Shown here one piece after another: positions 1 to 9,720 of a stretch of DNA of 64,000 nucleotides. Where the stretch lies: assembly GCF_001485215.1 (NCBI RefSeq), contig NZ_BBWW01000001.1:1488001-1552000 (forward strand), written 5' to 3'. This stretch comes from Leptolyngbya sp. NIES-2104 (GTDB lineage Bacteria > Cyanobacteriota > Cyanobacteriia > Leptolyngbyales > Leptolyngbyaceae). The notes beneath the pieces were generated by a model. The model searched no databases. It worked only from the letters and a program-made list of their open reading frames with translations, and was not told the DNA's origin. How positions within the stretch are numbered: position 1 is the stretch's first letter; every line of letters begins with the position of its first letter. The position numbers and the translations under genes are program-made.

Positions 1-323
1 TTTGGGAATCGCTTGTGTCATGGCAGCAAATCTCAAACACCAGGAATTTTTATTGTATCAGGGCATTTGTTCTAATGATTTGTTAAACAGATTGAATTTA
101 GATTTCAAGATGTGAAATTCAGCGCGGATCGTTGATATTTTTTCATTAAGCATTTAAGAAGTGAGGCTCATAAAAGTTTTTGTTAGATTGCCCATATTCT
201 GAACTTATAATTTCTGAAAGTTTGCTGGATGAATTACTTTTTGAAGCACGAGGGATTGAATTTCTTGTGTTTTCGAGTATGACTGAGAAAAGCTGTTACA
301 CACGCATCAACTGAGGAGACAGC
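1..323. promoter_or_regulatory. Intergenic leader upstream of pntA
   Basis: No complete gene is visible in these 323 bases. They are AT-rich and should hold the promoter of the pntAB operon. A purine-rich GAGGAG just before the pntA ATG at 324 is a good ribosome binding site. On the minus strand an ATG at 21 opens a reading frame (MTQAIPK...) that runs off the left edge. It could be the first codons of a divergent gene, but seven codons are too few to support a call. Confidence 0.4.
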
Positions 324-1952
324 ATGACGATCGCGATCAATAAAGAGTCAGGGGCGGAACGTTCACCAAGTCAGCATCCCGTTATCTACCGGAAAATTGG
401 AATTCCAAAAGAAATTTATGCGGGAGAATGTCGAGTCGCGGCAACTCCAGACACGGTAAAGATTTTGCAGAAATACGGTTTTGAAGTTTTAGTTGAATCG
501 GGCGCGGGAGAAGCTGCAAATTTTTCAAATCAAGCTTATTTAGATGCAGGTTGTCGAATCATTGTTGATACAGAAACGCTCTGGTCTTATGCAGATTTAA
601 TTCTGAAAGTTCGCCCCCCGATTTGGAATTCAAATTTAAACAAACATGAAGCAGATTTGCTGCATGAAGGCGCAACTTTAATTAGTTTTATTTGGGCAAA
701 TCAGAATCCAGAATTAGTCGAACATTTGGCAAATCGGAAGGCGACCGTGTTGGCGATGGATGCCGTCCCTCGAATTAGTCGCGCTCAGAAGTTAGATGCG
801 CTCAGTTCGATGGCGAATATTGCTGGATATCGGGCTGTGATTGAAGCAGCACAGCAGTTTGGGCGATTTTTTACCGGGCAAATTACCGCAGCGGGGAAAG
901 TTCCACCTGCGAAAGTTTTGGTGATTGGGGCGGGAGTTGCGGGATTGGCGGCGGTGGGAACGGCACGATCTCTGGGTGCGATCGTTCGGGCATTCGATAC
1001 TCGTCCTGTCGTGAAAGAGCAAGTTCAAAGTTTAGGAGCAGAATTCCTAGAGTTGCAGTTTGAAGAGGATGGAACGGGACAGGGTGGTTATGCGAAAACC
1101 ATGAGTCCTGAGTTTATCAAAGCTGAGATGGAACTATTTGCGGCTCAGGCGAAAGATGTCGATATCATCATTACGACCGCACTAATTCCGGGTAAGAAAG
1201 CTCCAACCTTGATTACAACAGCGATGGTTGAGAGCATGAAAGAAGGTTCTGTGATTGTTGATCTGGCAGCCGAACAAGGTGGAAATTGTGAAGTCACAAA
1301 ACCGGGTGGAATTTATCGATACCAAGGTGTAACGATCATTGGACTCACTGATTTACCGAGTCGAATGGCAGCACAAGCAAGTCAGCTTTACGGTAAGAAT
1401 CTGTGTCATTTGCTCGATGATATGGGGCGAAATGACAACTACCACATTGATTTAAATGATGAAGTAATTCGAGGTGCGTTAGTCCTACATCAAGGTGAAA
1501 CCGTTGAGCCTTTACCGAAAGTTGCGCCCGCACCGCAGAAGGTTGAAACGCCCACTGTTGAAGTTCCTATCGTTAAAACTCGCGCAGCGAAGCTGATCCG
1601 TGCCGGATCGACACCCACTTGGATTTGGACAGTACTACTAGGGGCAGTATTGTTAGGGATTGGCACGATCGCGCCTCCATCCTTCCTCAGTCACTTCACA
1701 GTATTCGTTCTCGCCTGCTTTATCGGATGGCAAGTAATCTGGAACGTGAAACCCGCACTACATACACCTTTGATGAGTGTGACGAATGCAATTAGCGGCA
1801 TCATCATTCTCGGTGGAATGCTTCAGATTTCCGGTACTCCGACTTCTGCAACCACGATCTTAGGCGCGATCGCAATTCTGATCGGCACGATTAACATCGC
1901 AGGTGGCTTCCTCGTCACACAGCGAATGCTCAAAATGTTCCAAAAACAATAG
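324..1952 (+). CDS. pntA: NAD(P) transhydrogenase alpha subunit (fused PntA1-PntA2 type)
   Basis: Proton-translocating transhydrogenase subunit alpha, which passes hydride between NAD(H) and NADP(H) in the membrane with PntB. The N-terminal NAD-binding domain I has the family sequence [20 protein letters not shown] near residues 150-170 and a Rossmann GAGVAG near 202-207. A linker follows, then about four hydrophobic segments (roughly residues 430-540) that form the alpha part of the proton channel. At 542 residues it is the full-length fused form, whereas many cyanobacteria split this subunit into two genes. The ATG at 324 follows a GAGGAG ribosome binding site. pntB starts 9 bases after the stop, so the two are surely co-transcribed. 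Confidence 0.95.
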   Translation: MTIAINKESGAERSPSQHPVIYRKIGIPKEIYAGECRVAATPDTVKILQKYGFEVLVESGAGEAANFSNQAYLDAGCRIIVDTETLWSYADLILKVRPPIWNSNLNKHEADLLHEGATLISFIWANQNPELVEHLANRKATVLAMDAVPRISRAQKLDALSSMANIAGYRAVIEAAQQFGRFFTGQITAAGKVPPAKVLVIGAGVAGLAAVGTARSLGAIVRAFDTRPVVKEQVQSLGAEFLELQFEEDGTGQGGYAKTMSPEFIKAEMELFAAQAKDVDIIITTALIPGKKAPTLITTAMVESMKEGSVIVDLAAEQGGNCEVTKPGGIYRYQGVTIIGLTDLPSRMAAQASQLYGKNLCHLLDDMGRNDNYHIDLNDEVIRGALVLHQGETVEPLPKVAPAPQKVETPTVEVPIVKTRAAKLIRAGSTPTWIWTVLLGAVLLGIGTIAPPSFLSHFTVFVLACFIGWQVIWNVKPALHTPLMSVTNAISGIIILGGMLQISGTPTSATTILGAIAILIGTINIAGGFLVTQRMLKMFQKQ

Positions 1953-1961
1953 AGGTGTGCA

Positions 1962-3350
1962 ATGTTTGACAGTCTTTCTAATGTGGCTTACATTGCCGCG
2001 AGTGCATTGTTTATTTTGAGCTTGAGCGGGTTATCGAATCAGGAAACAGCGCAGCGGGGAAACTGGTACGGAATTGCGGGAATGTCGATCGCGTTTCTTG
2101 CAACGGTTCTTCGCAGTGATGTTACAGGCTACGGAGTTCTCGCCGCTGTCATTCTGCCGGGAGCAATCATCGGGGCGATTCTGGCAGGTCGGGTTGCAAT
2201 GACTGAGATGCCCGAACTGGTTGCAATGCTGCATAGTTTCGTGGGAATGGCGGCAGTGCTAGTCGGAATTGCAAATCATCTACAGCCGCAAACTTTGACT
2301 GGGGCAGAAGCAGCGATTCATCAAGTCGAAGTGTTTGTTGGGGTGTTTATTGGAGCGGTGACATTTACAGGCTCGATCGTTGCTTTCGGTAAACTTCGAG
2401 GATTAGTCAGCAGTAAGCCTTTAATGATCCCCGGACGGCACTTTCTAAACATTGGATTGTTAGTTGCTTGTGTTGCATTAGGAGCGCAGTTTTTGAATCA
2501 TGAATCAACAACAGCATTGTTGATCATGAGTGGATTAGCTGGCATTTTGGGTGTGCATTTGGTAATGGCGATCGGGGGTGCAGATATGCCCGTCGTGATT
2601 TCGATGCTGAATAGCTATTCAGGATGGGCAGCCGCAGCAGCAGGATTTATGCTCTCGAATGACTTACTGATTATCACAGGTGCGTTAGTGGGTAGCAGTG
2701 GGGCAATTCTGAGCTACATCATGTGTAAGGCAATGAATCGATCGTTTATCAGTGTGATTCTGGGTGGTTTTGGAACTGGAAATAGTTCTAAGAGCAAAGC
2801 AATCACAGGTGAAGCGAAGTCGATCTCGATCGAAGAAACGATCGAGCAATTAGAAAACGCCAACAGTGTGATCATTGTTCCAGGATATGGGATGGCAGTC
2901 GCACAAGCACAACATCCGATTTCTGAAATTACCAAAGTGCTAAGAAGTCAGGGTGTGAATGTTCGATTTGGGATTCATCCAGTCGCAGGAAGACTTCCGG
3001 GGCACATGAATGTATTGTTAGCAGAAGCGAAAGTGCCTTATGACATTGTTCTCGAAATGGAAGAGATCAATGATGATTTTCCTGAAACGGATGTCGTGTT
3101 AGTGATTGGTGCGAATGACACGGTGAATCCGAGCGCAGTTGAAGATCCAGAATGCTCGATCGCGGGAATGCCTGTGTTAGAGGTTTGGAAAGCGAAAAGT
3201 GCGATCGTGCTCAAACGTAGTCTTGGAAGTGGCTATGCTGGAGTGGAAAACCCACTGTTTTACAAAGAAAACACCTATATGCTATTTGGCGATGCGAAGA
3301 GGAACACCGATGCAATTCTCAGCAAATTAACGGCATTGGTCGCCGCCTAA
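1962..3350 (+). CDS. pntB: NAD(P) transhydrogenase beta subunit
   Basis: Beta subunit of the membrane transhydrogenase. The first two thirds are strongly hydrophobic with many glycine- and alanine-rich membrane helices (domain II). The C-terminal domain III binds NADP(H), shown by [15 protein letters not shown] near residue 303 and [12 protein letters not shown] near residue 380. The length of 462 residues is usual for PntB. It follows pntA directly and is closed by a hairpin-plus-T-run terminator about 70 bases after the stop. The pair balances NADPH and NADH pools using the proton gradient; in cyanobacteria this matters mainly under mixotrophic or low-light conditions. Confidence 0.95.
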   Translation: MFDSLSNVAYIAASALFILSLSGLSNQETAQRGNWYGIAGMSIAFLATVLRSDVTGYGVLAAVILPGAIIGAILAGRVAMTEMPELVAMLHSFVGMAAVLVGIANHLQPQTLTGAEAAIHQVEVFVGVFIGAVTFTGSIVAFGKLRGLVSSKPLMIPGRHFLNIGLLVACVALGAQFLNHESTTALLIMSGLAGILGVHLVMAIGGADMPVVISMLNSYSGWAAAAAGFMLSNDLLIITGALVGSSGAILSYIMCKAMNRSFISVILGGFGTGNSSKSKAITGEAKSISIEETIEQLENANSVIIVPGYGMAVAQAQHPISEITKVLRSQGVNVRFGIHPVAGRLPGHMNVLLAEAKVPYDIVLEMEEINDDFPETDVVLVIGANDTVNPSAVEDPECSIAGMPVLEVWKAKSAIVLKRSLGSGYAGVENPLFYKENTYMLFGDAKRNTDAILSKLTALVAA

Positions 3351-3417
3351 CCCCGTTGCGTTTCGCAACCGCAGAAGCTTACACGCTTTTGTGTCTTTCA
3401 AGGTCAAACGTCATGGT

Positions 3418-3455
3418 AATCGCCTGATTCGAGCAATTCGATGGGCGATTTTTTT
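3418..3455 (+). terminator. Rho-independent terminator of pntAB
   Basis: The inverted repeat AATCGCC (3418-3424) / GGCGATT (3444-3450) is followed at once by a run of T. It lies 68 bases downstream of the pntB stop and points the right way for the operon. Confidence 0.7.
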
Positions 3456-3513
3456 GATTGTAATCGCTGCGAATTCCATCTACTAGTAGACGTTTAGAGT
3501 TCGTGCAGAAACT

Positions 3514-4305
3514 CTACTGGTTTTGGCGGGATTGCACTTCCTCGATCGTTAAACTCAACATTTCAGCTACCTGCTCAGCTCCCAATCCCATCTTTAGCAA
3601 ACTTGATACCGCCTTCAATCTTGCCGATCGTTCCTGTTCAGCTCGTTGGCGTTCCTGTTCAGCTCGTTGGCGTTCAATCTCTGCCCACGACAGATAACGG
3701 CTACCTGTCCTGTCATACCAAGTCAGTGCTTCCCGCTCCACAGCATCAGCAACATGTTGGAATCGACCAATTCCTAGCCCAATTTCTGGCATCCACACGG
3801 GTTCGCCAGTTTGCAACTGATACATGCCATCGACCAACTGATAAACTTCTAGAGGTTGGTGCTGGTCGCGTCGCCAATAATCAGGATTGTAGATGACGTA
3901 GTAGAGGACGCCCAACTTGGCATAAATTTCCATCTTGTCATCATATTCATTGCCATAAGTTTGAGACACAACTTCTAGGGTCAGCATGGGCGGAATGTAA
4001 TTCTCTTCCCACAGCACATAGCTTAAGCGTCCGCGTCCCTGAAGGCTTTGCTTGCGTCGCTCTACACCAATGCTAAGAAAGCCATCTGGGATGACAGGAA
4101 TTCGCGGATTCTCTCCCGTGGTGTGATAGATCCCCATGTCAACGTCGAAATACCAATCGAGCCGATCGCCCCAAACAAACTCCAGCAGAAACAGCAAGAG
4201 ATTGGGAATAAAATTCTGATTCTCGTTATCCACAGGCGTATCATCTGAACAAGGAAGCTCAAGGCTCGATGGCAAGGTTGCACGATTGGGGTCAGCTTGA
4301 ACCAT
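3514..4305 (-). CDS. Uma2 family (DUF820) putative restriction-endonuclease-fold protein
   Basis: Member of the large cyanobacterial Uma2/DUF820 family, which has a PD-(D/E)XK nuclease fold and no firmly established role. Visible family features are VIPDGFLS near residue 70, the hydrophobic strand ML-TLEVVSQTY with its acidic residue, and KMEIYAKLGVLYYVIYNP. The last 60 residues form a charged coiled coil with the repeated unit RQRAEQE, followed by a short helical tail, as in many paralogues of this family. It is transcribed convergently with pntB. The nucleotide repeat that encodes RQRAEQE is evident near 3640-3675. Nuclease activity is not shown by sequence alone. Confidence 0.8.
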   Translation of the reverse strand: MVQADPNRATLPSSLELPCSDDTPVDNENQNFIPNLLLFLLEFVWGDRLDWYFDVDMGIYHTTGENPRIPVIPDGFLSIGVERRKQSLQGRGRLSYVLWEENYIPPMLTLEVVSQTYGNEYDDKMEIYAKLGVLYYVIYNPDYWRRDQHQPLEVYQLVDGMYQLQTGEPVWMPEIGLGIGRFQHVADAVEREALTWYDRTGSRYLSWAEIERQRAEQERQRAEQERSARLKAVSSLLKMGLGAEQVAEMLSLTIEEVQSRQNQ

Positions 4306-4523
4306 AAGATTACAGGAGAACTGATTAACCTTTATTTTAGAGGATTAATCTCTATCTCAACGAGTTTGCAAGCTTTCTTTGGTGGCACGAACAACTCGAC
4401 TGGAGCTATCGAATCGAAAGATGTGTTCAAATCATTTTCTTTTAATATGCCTGCCTTGAAGCAGATGTTAAACTCTCTTCAGGTTAATAGAATCGCAACG
4501 TCTAAGCTAAAGGTGGTGTTGCC

Positions 4524-6290
4524 TTGACTCAATTGCGTGAAAATGACACAGGATCAATGGCTCCACTCAGACGAGTGCTGCAAGGCTTAACATCCCATCG
4601 ATTTGTGGCGATCGGTGCTGTTGTCAGTTTGCTGTTGTTGACTGTCGCTACGGCTGTGACTCCTCAGATTTTTCGATGGGGCATTGATCAAGGAATTGCT
4701 CAACGAAACTCTACAGTCGTTTGGCAAAGTGCGGGGTTAATGGTCGGGGCTGCGATCGCAAGAGGCTTGTTCAATTTCGGACAAACGTTTTGGTCAGAAT
4801 CAACCTCACAAGGCTTGGCGTATGATTTACGAAACCAACTGTTTACCAAGATTGAAACGCTGAGTTTTAGCTATCACGATCGCTCTCAGACCTCACAGTT
4901 GATTACTCGCGCTACTAGCGATATTGAGCAGATTCGATCGTTTATCGGGACTAGCTTAATTCAAGTCATTGGAGCCGTTGTGACACTGGTGACGATCGCG
5001 ACAATTCTGCTCATTATGAATTGGCAGTTAGCATTGATCACATTAACCGTTGTTCCGATGGCGGCTTGGCTATTATTTCGATTCTTCGGTCGAAATGGTT
5101 CTCTATTTCAGCGGGTTCAAGAGCAACTGGGCGATCTTAATGCAGTGTTGCAGGAAAATTTACTCGGTGTACGAGTAGTGAAGGCTTTTGTGCGGGAAGA
5201 TCAAGAGCGATCGCGTTACACGGCTTTGAACAATGAACTGATTGCGGTCAGCATGAAAACGCTGTACGCGATTCGGAATACGTTTCCGTTGATCTTTCTG
5301 TTAAGCAATTTGATCACGGTTGCGGTTTTAGGATTTGGTGGCGCACAAGTGATTGATCGACGATTCTCGATCGGTGAATTAGTTGCGTTTAATTCGTATT
5401 TATTGTTCATTCTTCAGCCGATTTTGCTGATTGGATTTGCTGCACCTGCGATCGCACAAGCTGCTGCCTCTGCAACACGAGTGTATGAAGTGCTCGATAC
5501 TGAGATTGAAATTCGCGATCGACCGAATGCCCTTCCGTTTGATCAGTGTGGCGGTAGAATCACTTTTGAAAATGTTTCTTTTCGCTATCCAGGTGCAACC
5601 ACTGAAGCACTCAATAGTGTCTCGTTTGAAACGAAGCCGAATGAACTCATTGCAATTTTAGGAATGACGGGATCGGGGAAAAGTACGATCGTCAATTTAC
5701 TGCCTCGATTCTATGACCCAACTGGAGGATCTATCCGCATTGATGGGCGCGATGTGCGGGACTTTAACTTGATGAGTTTACGATCGAAGGTCGGCATCGT
5801 GTTTCAAGAGACAACCTTATTTTCTGGAACTCTAAGAGAAAACATTGCTTACGCTAAACCTGATGCAACTTTGGAAGAAATTATCGAAGTTGCGAAAACG
5901 GCTCAGATTCATGACTTTATTGCGGATCTACCTGAAGGATATGACACGATCGTGGGAGAACGTGGAGTCGGATTATCGGGGGGACAGAAACAACGAATCG
6001 CGATCGCAAGAACATTGTTAACGGACTATCGAATTTTGATTCTTGATGATAGTACTTCTGCTGTCGATGCTAGAACTGCAAATCAAATCAATGAAGCGCT
6101 CGATCGATTAATTGATCAAAGAACTTGTACAGCGTTTGTGATTGCACAGCGGATTTCGACCGTTCGGAATGCCGATCGCATTTTGCTCATGGATCGAGGT
6201 GTGTTAGTGGCGCAGGGAACCCACGAAGAATTAATGCACAATAGCCCACTGTACAGCGCAATTTTAGAATCTCAGGTGAAACGGTCATGA
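4524..6290 (+). CDS. ABC exporter subunit 1 (ABC_membrane-ATPase, degenerate ATP site)
   Basis: Half-size type IV ABC exporter: six membrane helices (residues about 25-310) followed by an ATPase domain. Walker A is GMTGSGKST near residue 380 and the signature is LSGGQ near 484. The Walker B end reads ILDDSTS, so the catalytic glutamate is aspartate, and the switch histidine is replaced by glutamine (VIAQRIST near 541). These are the marks of the inactive-site subunit of heterodimeric exporters such as TM287/288 and BmrCD. The TTG start at 4524 has AAAGGTGG seven bases upstream; an ATG at 4557 is the alternative. The next gene overlaps by 4 bases (ATGA), so the two subunits are translationally coupled. 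The substrate is unknown, probably a lipid or drug-like molecule. Confidence 0.93.
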   Translation: MTQLRENDTGSMAPLRRVLQGLTSHRFVAIGAVVSLLLLTVATAVTPQIFRWGIDQGIAQRNSTVVWQSAGLMVGAAIARGLFNFGQTFWSESTSQGLAYDLRNQLFTKIETLSFSYHDRSQTSQLITRATSDIEQIRSFIGTSLIQVIGAVVTLVTIATILLIMNWQLALITLTVVPMAAWLLFRFFGRNGSLFQRVQEQLGDLNAVLQENLLGVRVVKAFVREDQERSRYTALNNELIAVSMKTLYAIRNTFPLIFLLSNLITVAVLGFGGAQVIDRRFSIGELVAFNSYLLFILQPILLIGFAAPAIAQAAASATRVYEVLDTEIEIRDRPNALPFDQCGGRITFENVSFRYPGATTEALNSVSFETKPNELIAILGMTGSGKSTIVNLLPRFYDPTGGSIRIDGRDVRDFNLMSLRSKVGIVFQETTLFSGTLRENIAYAKPDATLEEIIEVAKTAQIHDFIADLPEGYDTIVGERGVGLSGGQKQRIAIARTLLTDYRILILDDSTSAVDARTANQINEALDRLIDQRTCTAFVIAQRISTVRNADRILLMDRGVLVAQGTHEELMHNSPLYSAILESQVKRS

Positions 6291-8065
6291 TCACTTCTTT
6301 TAGTACTGAAAAGTCAACCCGTCGAATGTCAACGCTGAGGCGGTTTTTACAGTACGTGCGACCGTATCGTAAAGAAGTTCCGATCGCGCTTCTTTGTGTT
6401 CTGATTGGAGCGGCATCACAGGCAGTTGGTCCATTTTTCGTGGGATGGTCGATCGATAATGTGATTGCTCAAGGCAATCTGCAAGGCTTGTGGTATGTGC
6501 TGGTTGTAATCACAGCGATTTATGTAATTGGGGTGCAAGCGATTCGGGAACAGATTGTAAGAGTTGGTTGGATTGTGCAGAATGTTCTGGCACAATTGCG
6601 GCAAGATATCTTTTTGAAAGTTCAAAGCTTACCGCTCAGTTACTTCGATCGCAGTGAAGCGGGAGATTTGATGAGTCGCTTGCTAAATGATGTTAGCACT
6701 GTGAATCAAGCTTTTGGGCAAACGGTTGCACAGATGTTAGGTAACTTGTTTAGCTTGGTTGGCATCATCATTGCAATGTTAGCGATCAATCTGCAACTGG
6801 GATTAGTGAGTAATTTCGTTGTACCGTTGATGATTCTAACCACAGCAATTTTTTCACGCTGGGCACGATCGCGCTTTCGAGTTACGAGAAAAACGATCGG
6901 GGAACTCTCAACGAAGCTCGAAGAAGATATTGGCAGTGTTCGTGAAGCTCAAGCGTTTAATCGGGTGCAGTTGAACATTGATGAATTTGAAGATTTGAAT
7001 GCGGCGAATCGCGATGCCAATATTCAAGCGGTTGCAATCACAGCGGCGTTCTTACCCTCGATTGATTTTCTTAATACGTTAGCGACTGCGGGAGTGATCG
7101 CATACGGTGGCTATCTCGCAGTCACAGGACAAGCAACAGTTGGAGTAGTCACAGCGTTTCTAATCTATGTGCAACAGTTCTTTAGACCGATTCAGATTTT
7201 GAGTCAGTTCTACACACAAGCGCAATCTGCGATCGCAGGACTTGAACGAATCTTTAGCCTGCTCGATGAGCCGTCACAGTTGAATGACGCACCGAACGCG
7301 ATCGAGATGCCACCGCTGCAAGGAGAAGTCCGATTTCAAAACGTTTCTTTTGGCTACACCGCGAATCAGCGAGTTTTGAAAGGGGTGGATTTATTGGCGA
7401 AACCGGGACAAACGATCGCGCTTGTGGGTGCGACTGGAGCCGGAAAAAGTACGATTATTAATCTAATTCTGCGCTTTTATGATGTCACTGATGGAGCAGT
7501 CACTATTGATGGAATTGATGTTCGATCTGTAACCCAAGCAAGTCTTCGTCGGCAAATTGGCATTGTTTTACAAGATACGATTCTCTTTAGTGGAACGGTT
7601 GCTGAAAACATCGCTTTCGGTCGCCCAAATGCAACTCAGGCGGAAATCGAAGAAGCTGCACAGGTTGCAAACGTGCATGAATTGATTAGAACACTGCCAC
7701 AAGGTTACTCAACTTACTTAGGTGAACGTGGAGCAATGTTGAGCCAAGGACAGCGGCAGTTAATTAGTATTGCTCGTGCCGTGTTGATTCAGCCTCGGAT
7801 TCTGATTCTCGATGAAGCGACTAGCAGTATTGATACGCGAACAGAAGCACTGGTGCAAGATGCGATCGCGAAACTTCTAGAGAATCGAACGAGCTTTGTC
7901 ATCGCTCACCGTCTGAGTACTGTCACCCAAGCCGATCAAGTGTTAGTCGTTCAAGAGGGACGAATCGTAGAGCATGGAACGCATCGTGAGTTAATCGCAC
8001 AGGAAGGGATCTATGCCAATCTGTATGCACTGCAACTCGGCTCAAACACAGCAACACCCGTCTAA
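6287..8065 (+). CDS. ABC exporter subunit 2 (ABC_membrane-ATPase, consensus Walker B)
   Basis: Second half-transporter of the heterodimer. It has an N-terminal six-helix membrane domain and a C-terminal ATPase with Walker A GATGAGKST (near residue 380), intact Walker B ILDEATSS and intact switch histidine VIAHRLST. Its own signature is altered to LSQGQ, which would complete the degenerate site formed with subunit 1. Subunit 1 carries canonical LSGGQ for the active site. This reciprocal pattern is what is known from TM287/TM288. It overlaps the previous gene by 4 bases. The Rieske gene follows 35 bases later on the same strand and may be read through, but a functional link is only a guess. Confidence 0.93.
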   Translation: MITSFSTEKSTRRMSTLRRFLQYVRPYRKEVPIALLCVLIGAASQAVGPFFVGWSIDNVIAQGNLQGLWYVLVVITAIYVIGVQAIREQIVRVGWIVQNVLAQLRQDIFLKVQSLPLSYFDRSEAGDLMSRLLNDVSTVNQAFGQTVAQMLGNLFSLVGIIIAMLAINLQLGLVSNFVVPLMILTTAIFSRWARSRFRVTRKTIGELSTKLEEDIGSVREAQAFNRVQLNIDEFEDLNAANRDANIQAVAITAAFLPSIDFLNTLATAGVIAYGGYLAVTGQATVGVVTAFLIYVQQFFRPIQILSQFYTQAQSAIAGLERIFSLLDEPSQLNDAPNAIEMPPLQGEVRFQNVSFGYTANQRVLKGVDLLAKPGQTIALVGATGAGKSTIINLILRFYDVTDGAVTIDGIDVRSVTQASLRRQIGIVLQDTILFSGTVAENIAFGRPNATQAEIEEAAQVANVHELIRTLPQGYSTYLGERGAMLSQGQRQLISIARAVLIQPRILILDEATSSIDTRTEALVQDAIAKLLENRTSFVIAHRLSTVTQADQVLVVQEGRIVEHGTHRELIAQEGIYANLYALQLGSNTATPV

Positions 8066-8100
8066 TCATAGAATCGGGATTTGATTTAGGACAAAACGGT

Positions 8101-9090
8101 ATGAATATGCTGCAAGGATCACCCTGGTTGTTGGCACATCGATCGATGTTAAAGCCAAACCAACCGATGAAGGTTTCTCTGTACGGTCAGGATTATGTAA
8201 TTTGGCAGGATTCAAATCGTGAAATCCATGCGCTACCGAATGCCTGTCCGCATATGGGAGCAATGCTCTCCGAAGGATGGTGCGTGGCAAAACCGGATGG
8301 AACCAGTACGATCGCTTGTCCGTTTCATGCGCTGGAATTTGATCAAACTGGCTCGACAGTGCTACCAGGTTCTAACAAAGTTACAAAATCATTGTTGAAG
8401 CCCTTGGAGTTGATTATTCAAGGCGATTTGGTTTGGTCTTATGGTGGAGTTGAACCGGAAACACCCATTCCAACTGTATTAGATGAATTTGCAGCAGAGT
8501 ACGAATTTGCAGGAGTTGCAGGACATCGCAGCATCAAGACAGACTTACTCACAATGCTGCTCAACATGCACGATTACAACCATCAAAATGGAACACATCG
8601 CCCGTTGTTTGAGATTGAACGGGTCGAGTTCAAGCAGTTTATTGATCAAGGTTTTCGCTCTCATGCTTATTACGACATGCCAAGAGCGAAACCGAAGCTG
8701 CAAGACATTTTGAAAAATCCCGCACTGCTTGCAATGCCAAAAGTGCTCGAAGCGCATTTAGAGAACCATTTTCCAGCGATCGTCATTTTTCATGGCGAAG
8801 TTCCAATCGGTACAATCAAACAATGTCACATCTTTGTGCCTGAATCGGAAACACATACCCGAACCTTTGTTTTAGTGTTTGGCAAATTCAAACATCCGGT
8901 GTTTCGGCTGATGAAAAACAATGTTCTGCAACTTGTTGAAACCGTTGTCGATCAAGATGCCGATATTTTAGGAAAGCTCTATCCTGAGACACCGCAACAC
9001 ATCAAGCTAAACAATGAAATTGGAATGGACTGGGTGCGGCGGAACTTTGAAAGTTTTCCAGAAGTTGTAGAACCAAATCTGAGTCGGTAG
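8101..9090 (+). CDS. Rieske [2Fe-2S] non-heme iron oxygenase
   Basis: Ring-hydroxylating-type or PaO-like oxygenase. The N-terminal Rieske domain has the cluster ligands CPHMGA (near residue 49) and CPFH (near 72). The catalytic domain has the mononuclear iron motif D-x2-H-x4-H in NMHDYNHQNGTH (near 154-166). At 329 residues it is near the length of VanA-like and PaO-like enzymes. No C-terminal membrane anchor is evident, unlike chlorophyll-related PaO or Tic55. Electron transfer would need a separate reductase or ferredoxin, and none is adjacent. The substrate cannot be read from the sequence. It lies 35 bases after the ABC exporter pair on the same strand. Confidence 0.85.
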   Translation: MNMLQGSPWLLAHRSMLKPNQPMKVSLYGQDYVIWQDSNREIHALPNACPHMGAMLSEGWCVAKPDGTSTIACPFHALEFDQTGSTVLPGSNKVTKSLLKPLELIIQGDLVWSYGGVEPETPIPTVLDEFAAEYEFAGVAGHRSIKTDLLTMLLNMHDYNHQNGTHRPLFEIERVEFKQFIDQGFRSHAYYDMPRAKPKLQDILKNPALLAMPKVLEAHLENHFPAIVIFHGEVPIGTIKQCHIFVPESETHTRTFVLVFGKFKHPVFRLMKNNVLQLVETVVDQDADILGKLYPETPQHIKLNNEIGMDWVRRNFESFPEVVEPNLSR

Positions 9091-9157
9091 AATTTTCAGA
9101 GCAAAACGGTGAATTCGCGTTAAAGTGATACAGTCAATTCTTAGAAAACGCTCGATC

Positions 9158-9493
9158 GTGGATTACGAAACTGCTCGTCGGTTGCTCATCGACCAAGCTA
9201 ATCTCAAGGCTAGTGATACATTTCTCGGACGCTTAGGGCAAAACCAGCCCCCCATGCCGGGTCAAGTTACTTCGATTTTGCTGGCGTTGAAAGTGGTGTT
9301 TGATGCGCTGAGAGATCAGAGTGTTATCGATCGAGAATTAGCTTCAGCATTGTTTCTCGTATCAAACGAGGCGCAGCAGTTATTCAACAGCGGACTCGCC
9401 CGAAGCTTGGACTGTCCGCCGTTGTTGAATGAGGACTTGGGGAGAATTGCGATCGCGGTTAAAAGCATCTTTTCAGGAACTTGGCAGAGTTAG
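9158..9493 (+). CDS. Conserved cyanobacterial hypothetical protein
   Basis: Small helical protein with the sequence PGQVTSILLALKVVFDALRD in its middle. I recognise it as a conserved cyanobacterial family that databases often mislabel dethiobiotin synthetase; no nucleotide-binding P-loop is present, so that label is not supported. The family usually begins at the residues DYETARRLL, so I prefer the GTG at 9158. A GTG at 9125 would add 11 residues. The stop codon TAG at 9491-9493 is also the first bases of the adjoining structured repeat. The function is unknown. Confidence 0.75.
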   Translation: MDYETARRLLIDQANLKASDTFLGRLGQNQPPMPGQVTSILLALKVVFDALRDQSVIDRELASALFLVSNEAQQLFNSGLARSLDCPPLLNEDLGRIAIAVKSIFSGTWQS

Positions 9494-9700
9494 AGGATGT
9501 TTGAGAAGTAGAAGTAGTTCCTTCGCTCCGTTGCACGCTCGCCCTGAAATGGAATTTCGGGCTAACCGTGGAAGGTCTACTGAAGTAGACTCAGCACCAG
9601 TTTTGAGTTCTTAGTCCATTTCAATGGACTTTCGCCGATTAGCCCGAAATTCATTTCAGGGCGGGTCTGTGCTGAACGACACCTTTCAAACGTCCTCTTA
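9491..9700. repeat. Structured four-hairpin repeat, copy A
   Basis: Complete copy lying between convergent genes. The outer GCCC-type arms are at 9540-9564 and 9640-9663. The inner hairpins are GTCTACT-GA-AGTAGAC and AGTCCATT-TC-AATGGACT. Terminal sequences AGAGGATGTTTGA (left) and TCAAACGTCCTCT (right) are also inverted relative to each other. Confidence 0.9.
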
Positions 9701-9720
9701 AAACCGCGATCGATGATCAA

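Noticed and set aside
3360..3400. CGTTGCGTTTCGCAACCG next to pntB as another copy of the structured repeat
   Set aside because: It shares only the short GTTGCG flank-like sequence. No GCCC arm or AGTC hairpin is present.
4297..4527. 76-codon plus-strand frame between the Uma2 and ABC genes
   Set aside because: It overlaps the Uma2 start in antisense and the ABC TTG start. Its sequence is low in conserved character and its best role is simply the intergenic leader.
9158..9493. Dethiobiotin synthetase
   Set aside because: The small protein has no P-loop and is far shorter than BioD (about 220 residues). The label known for this family seems to be a misannotation.
9429..9614. Plus-strand frame running through repeat copy A
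   Set aside because: It consists mainly of translated repeat arms. Similar frames appear in other copies and reflect repeat composition, not a gene.
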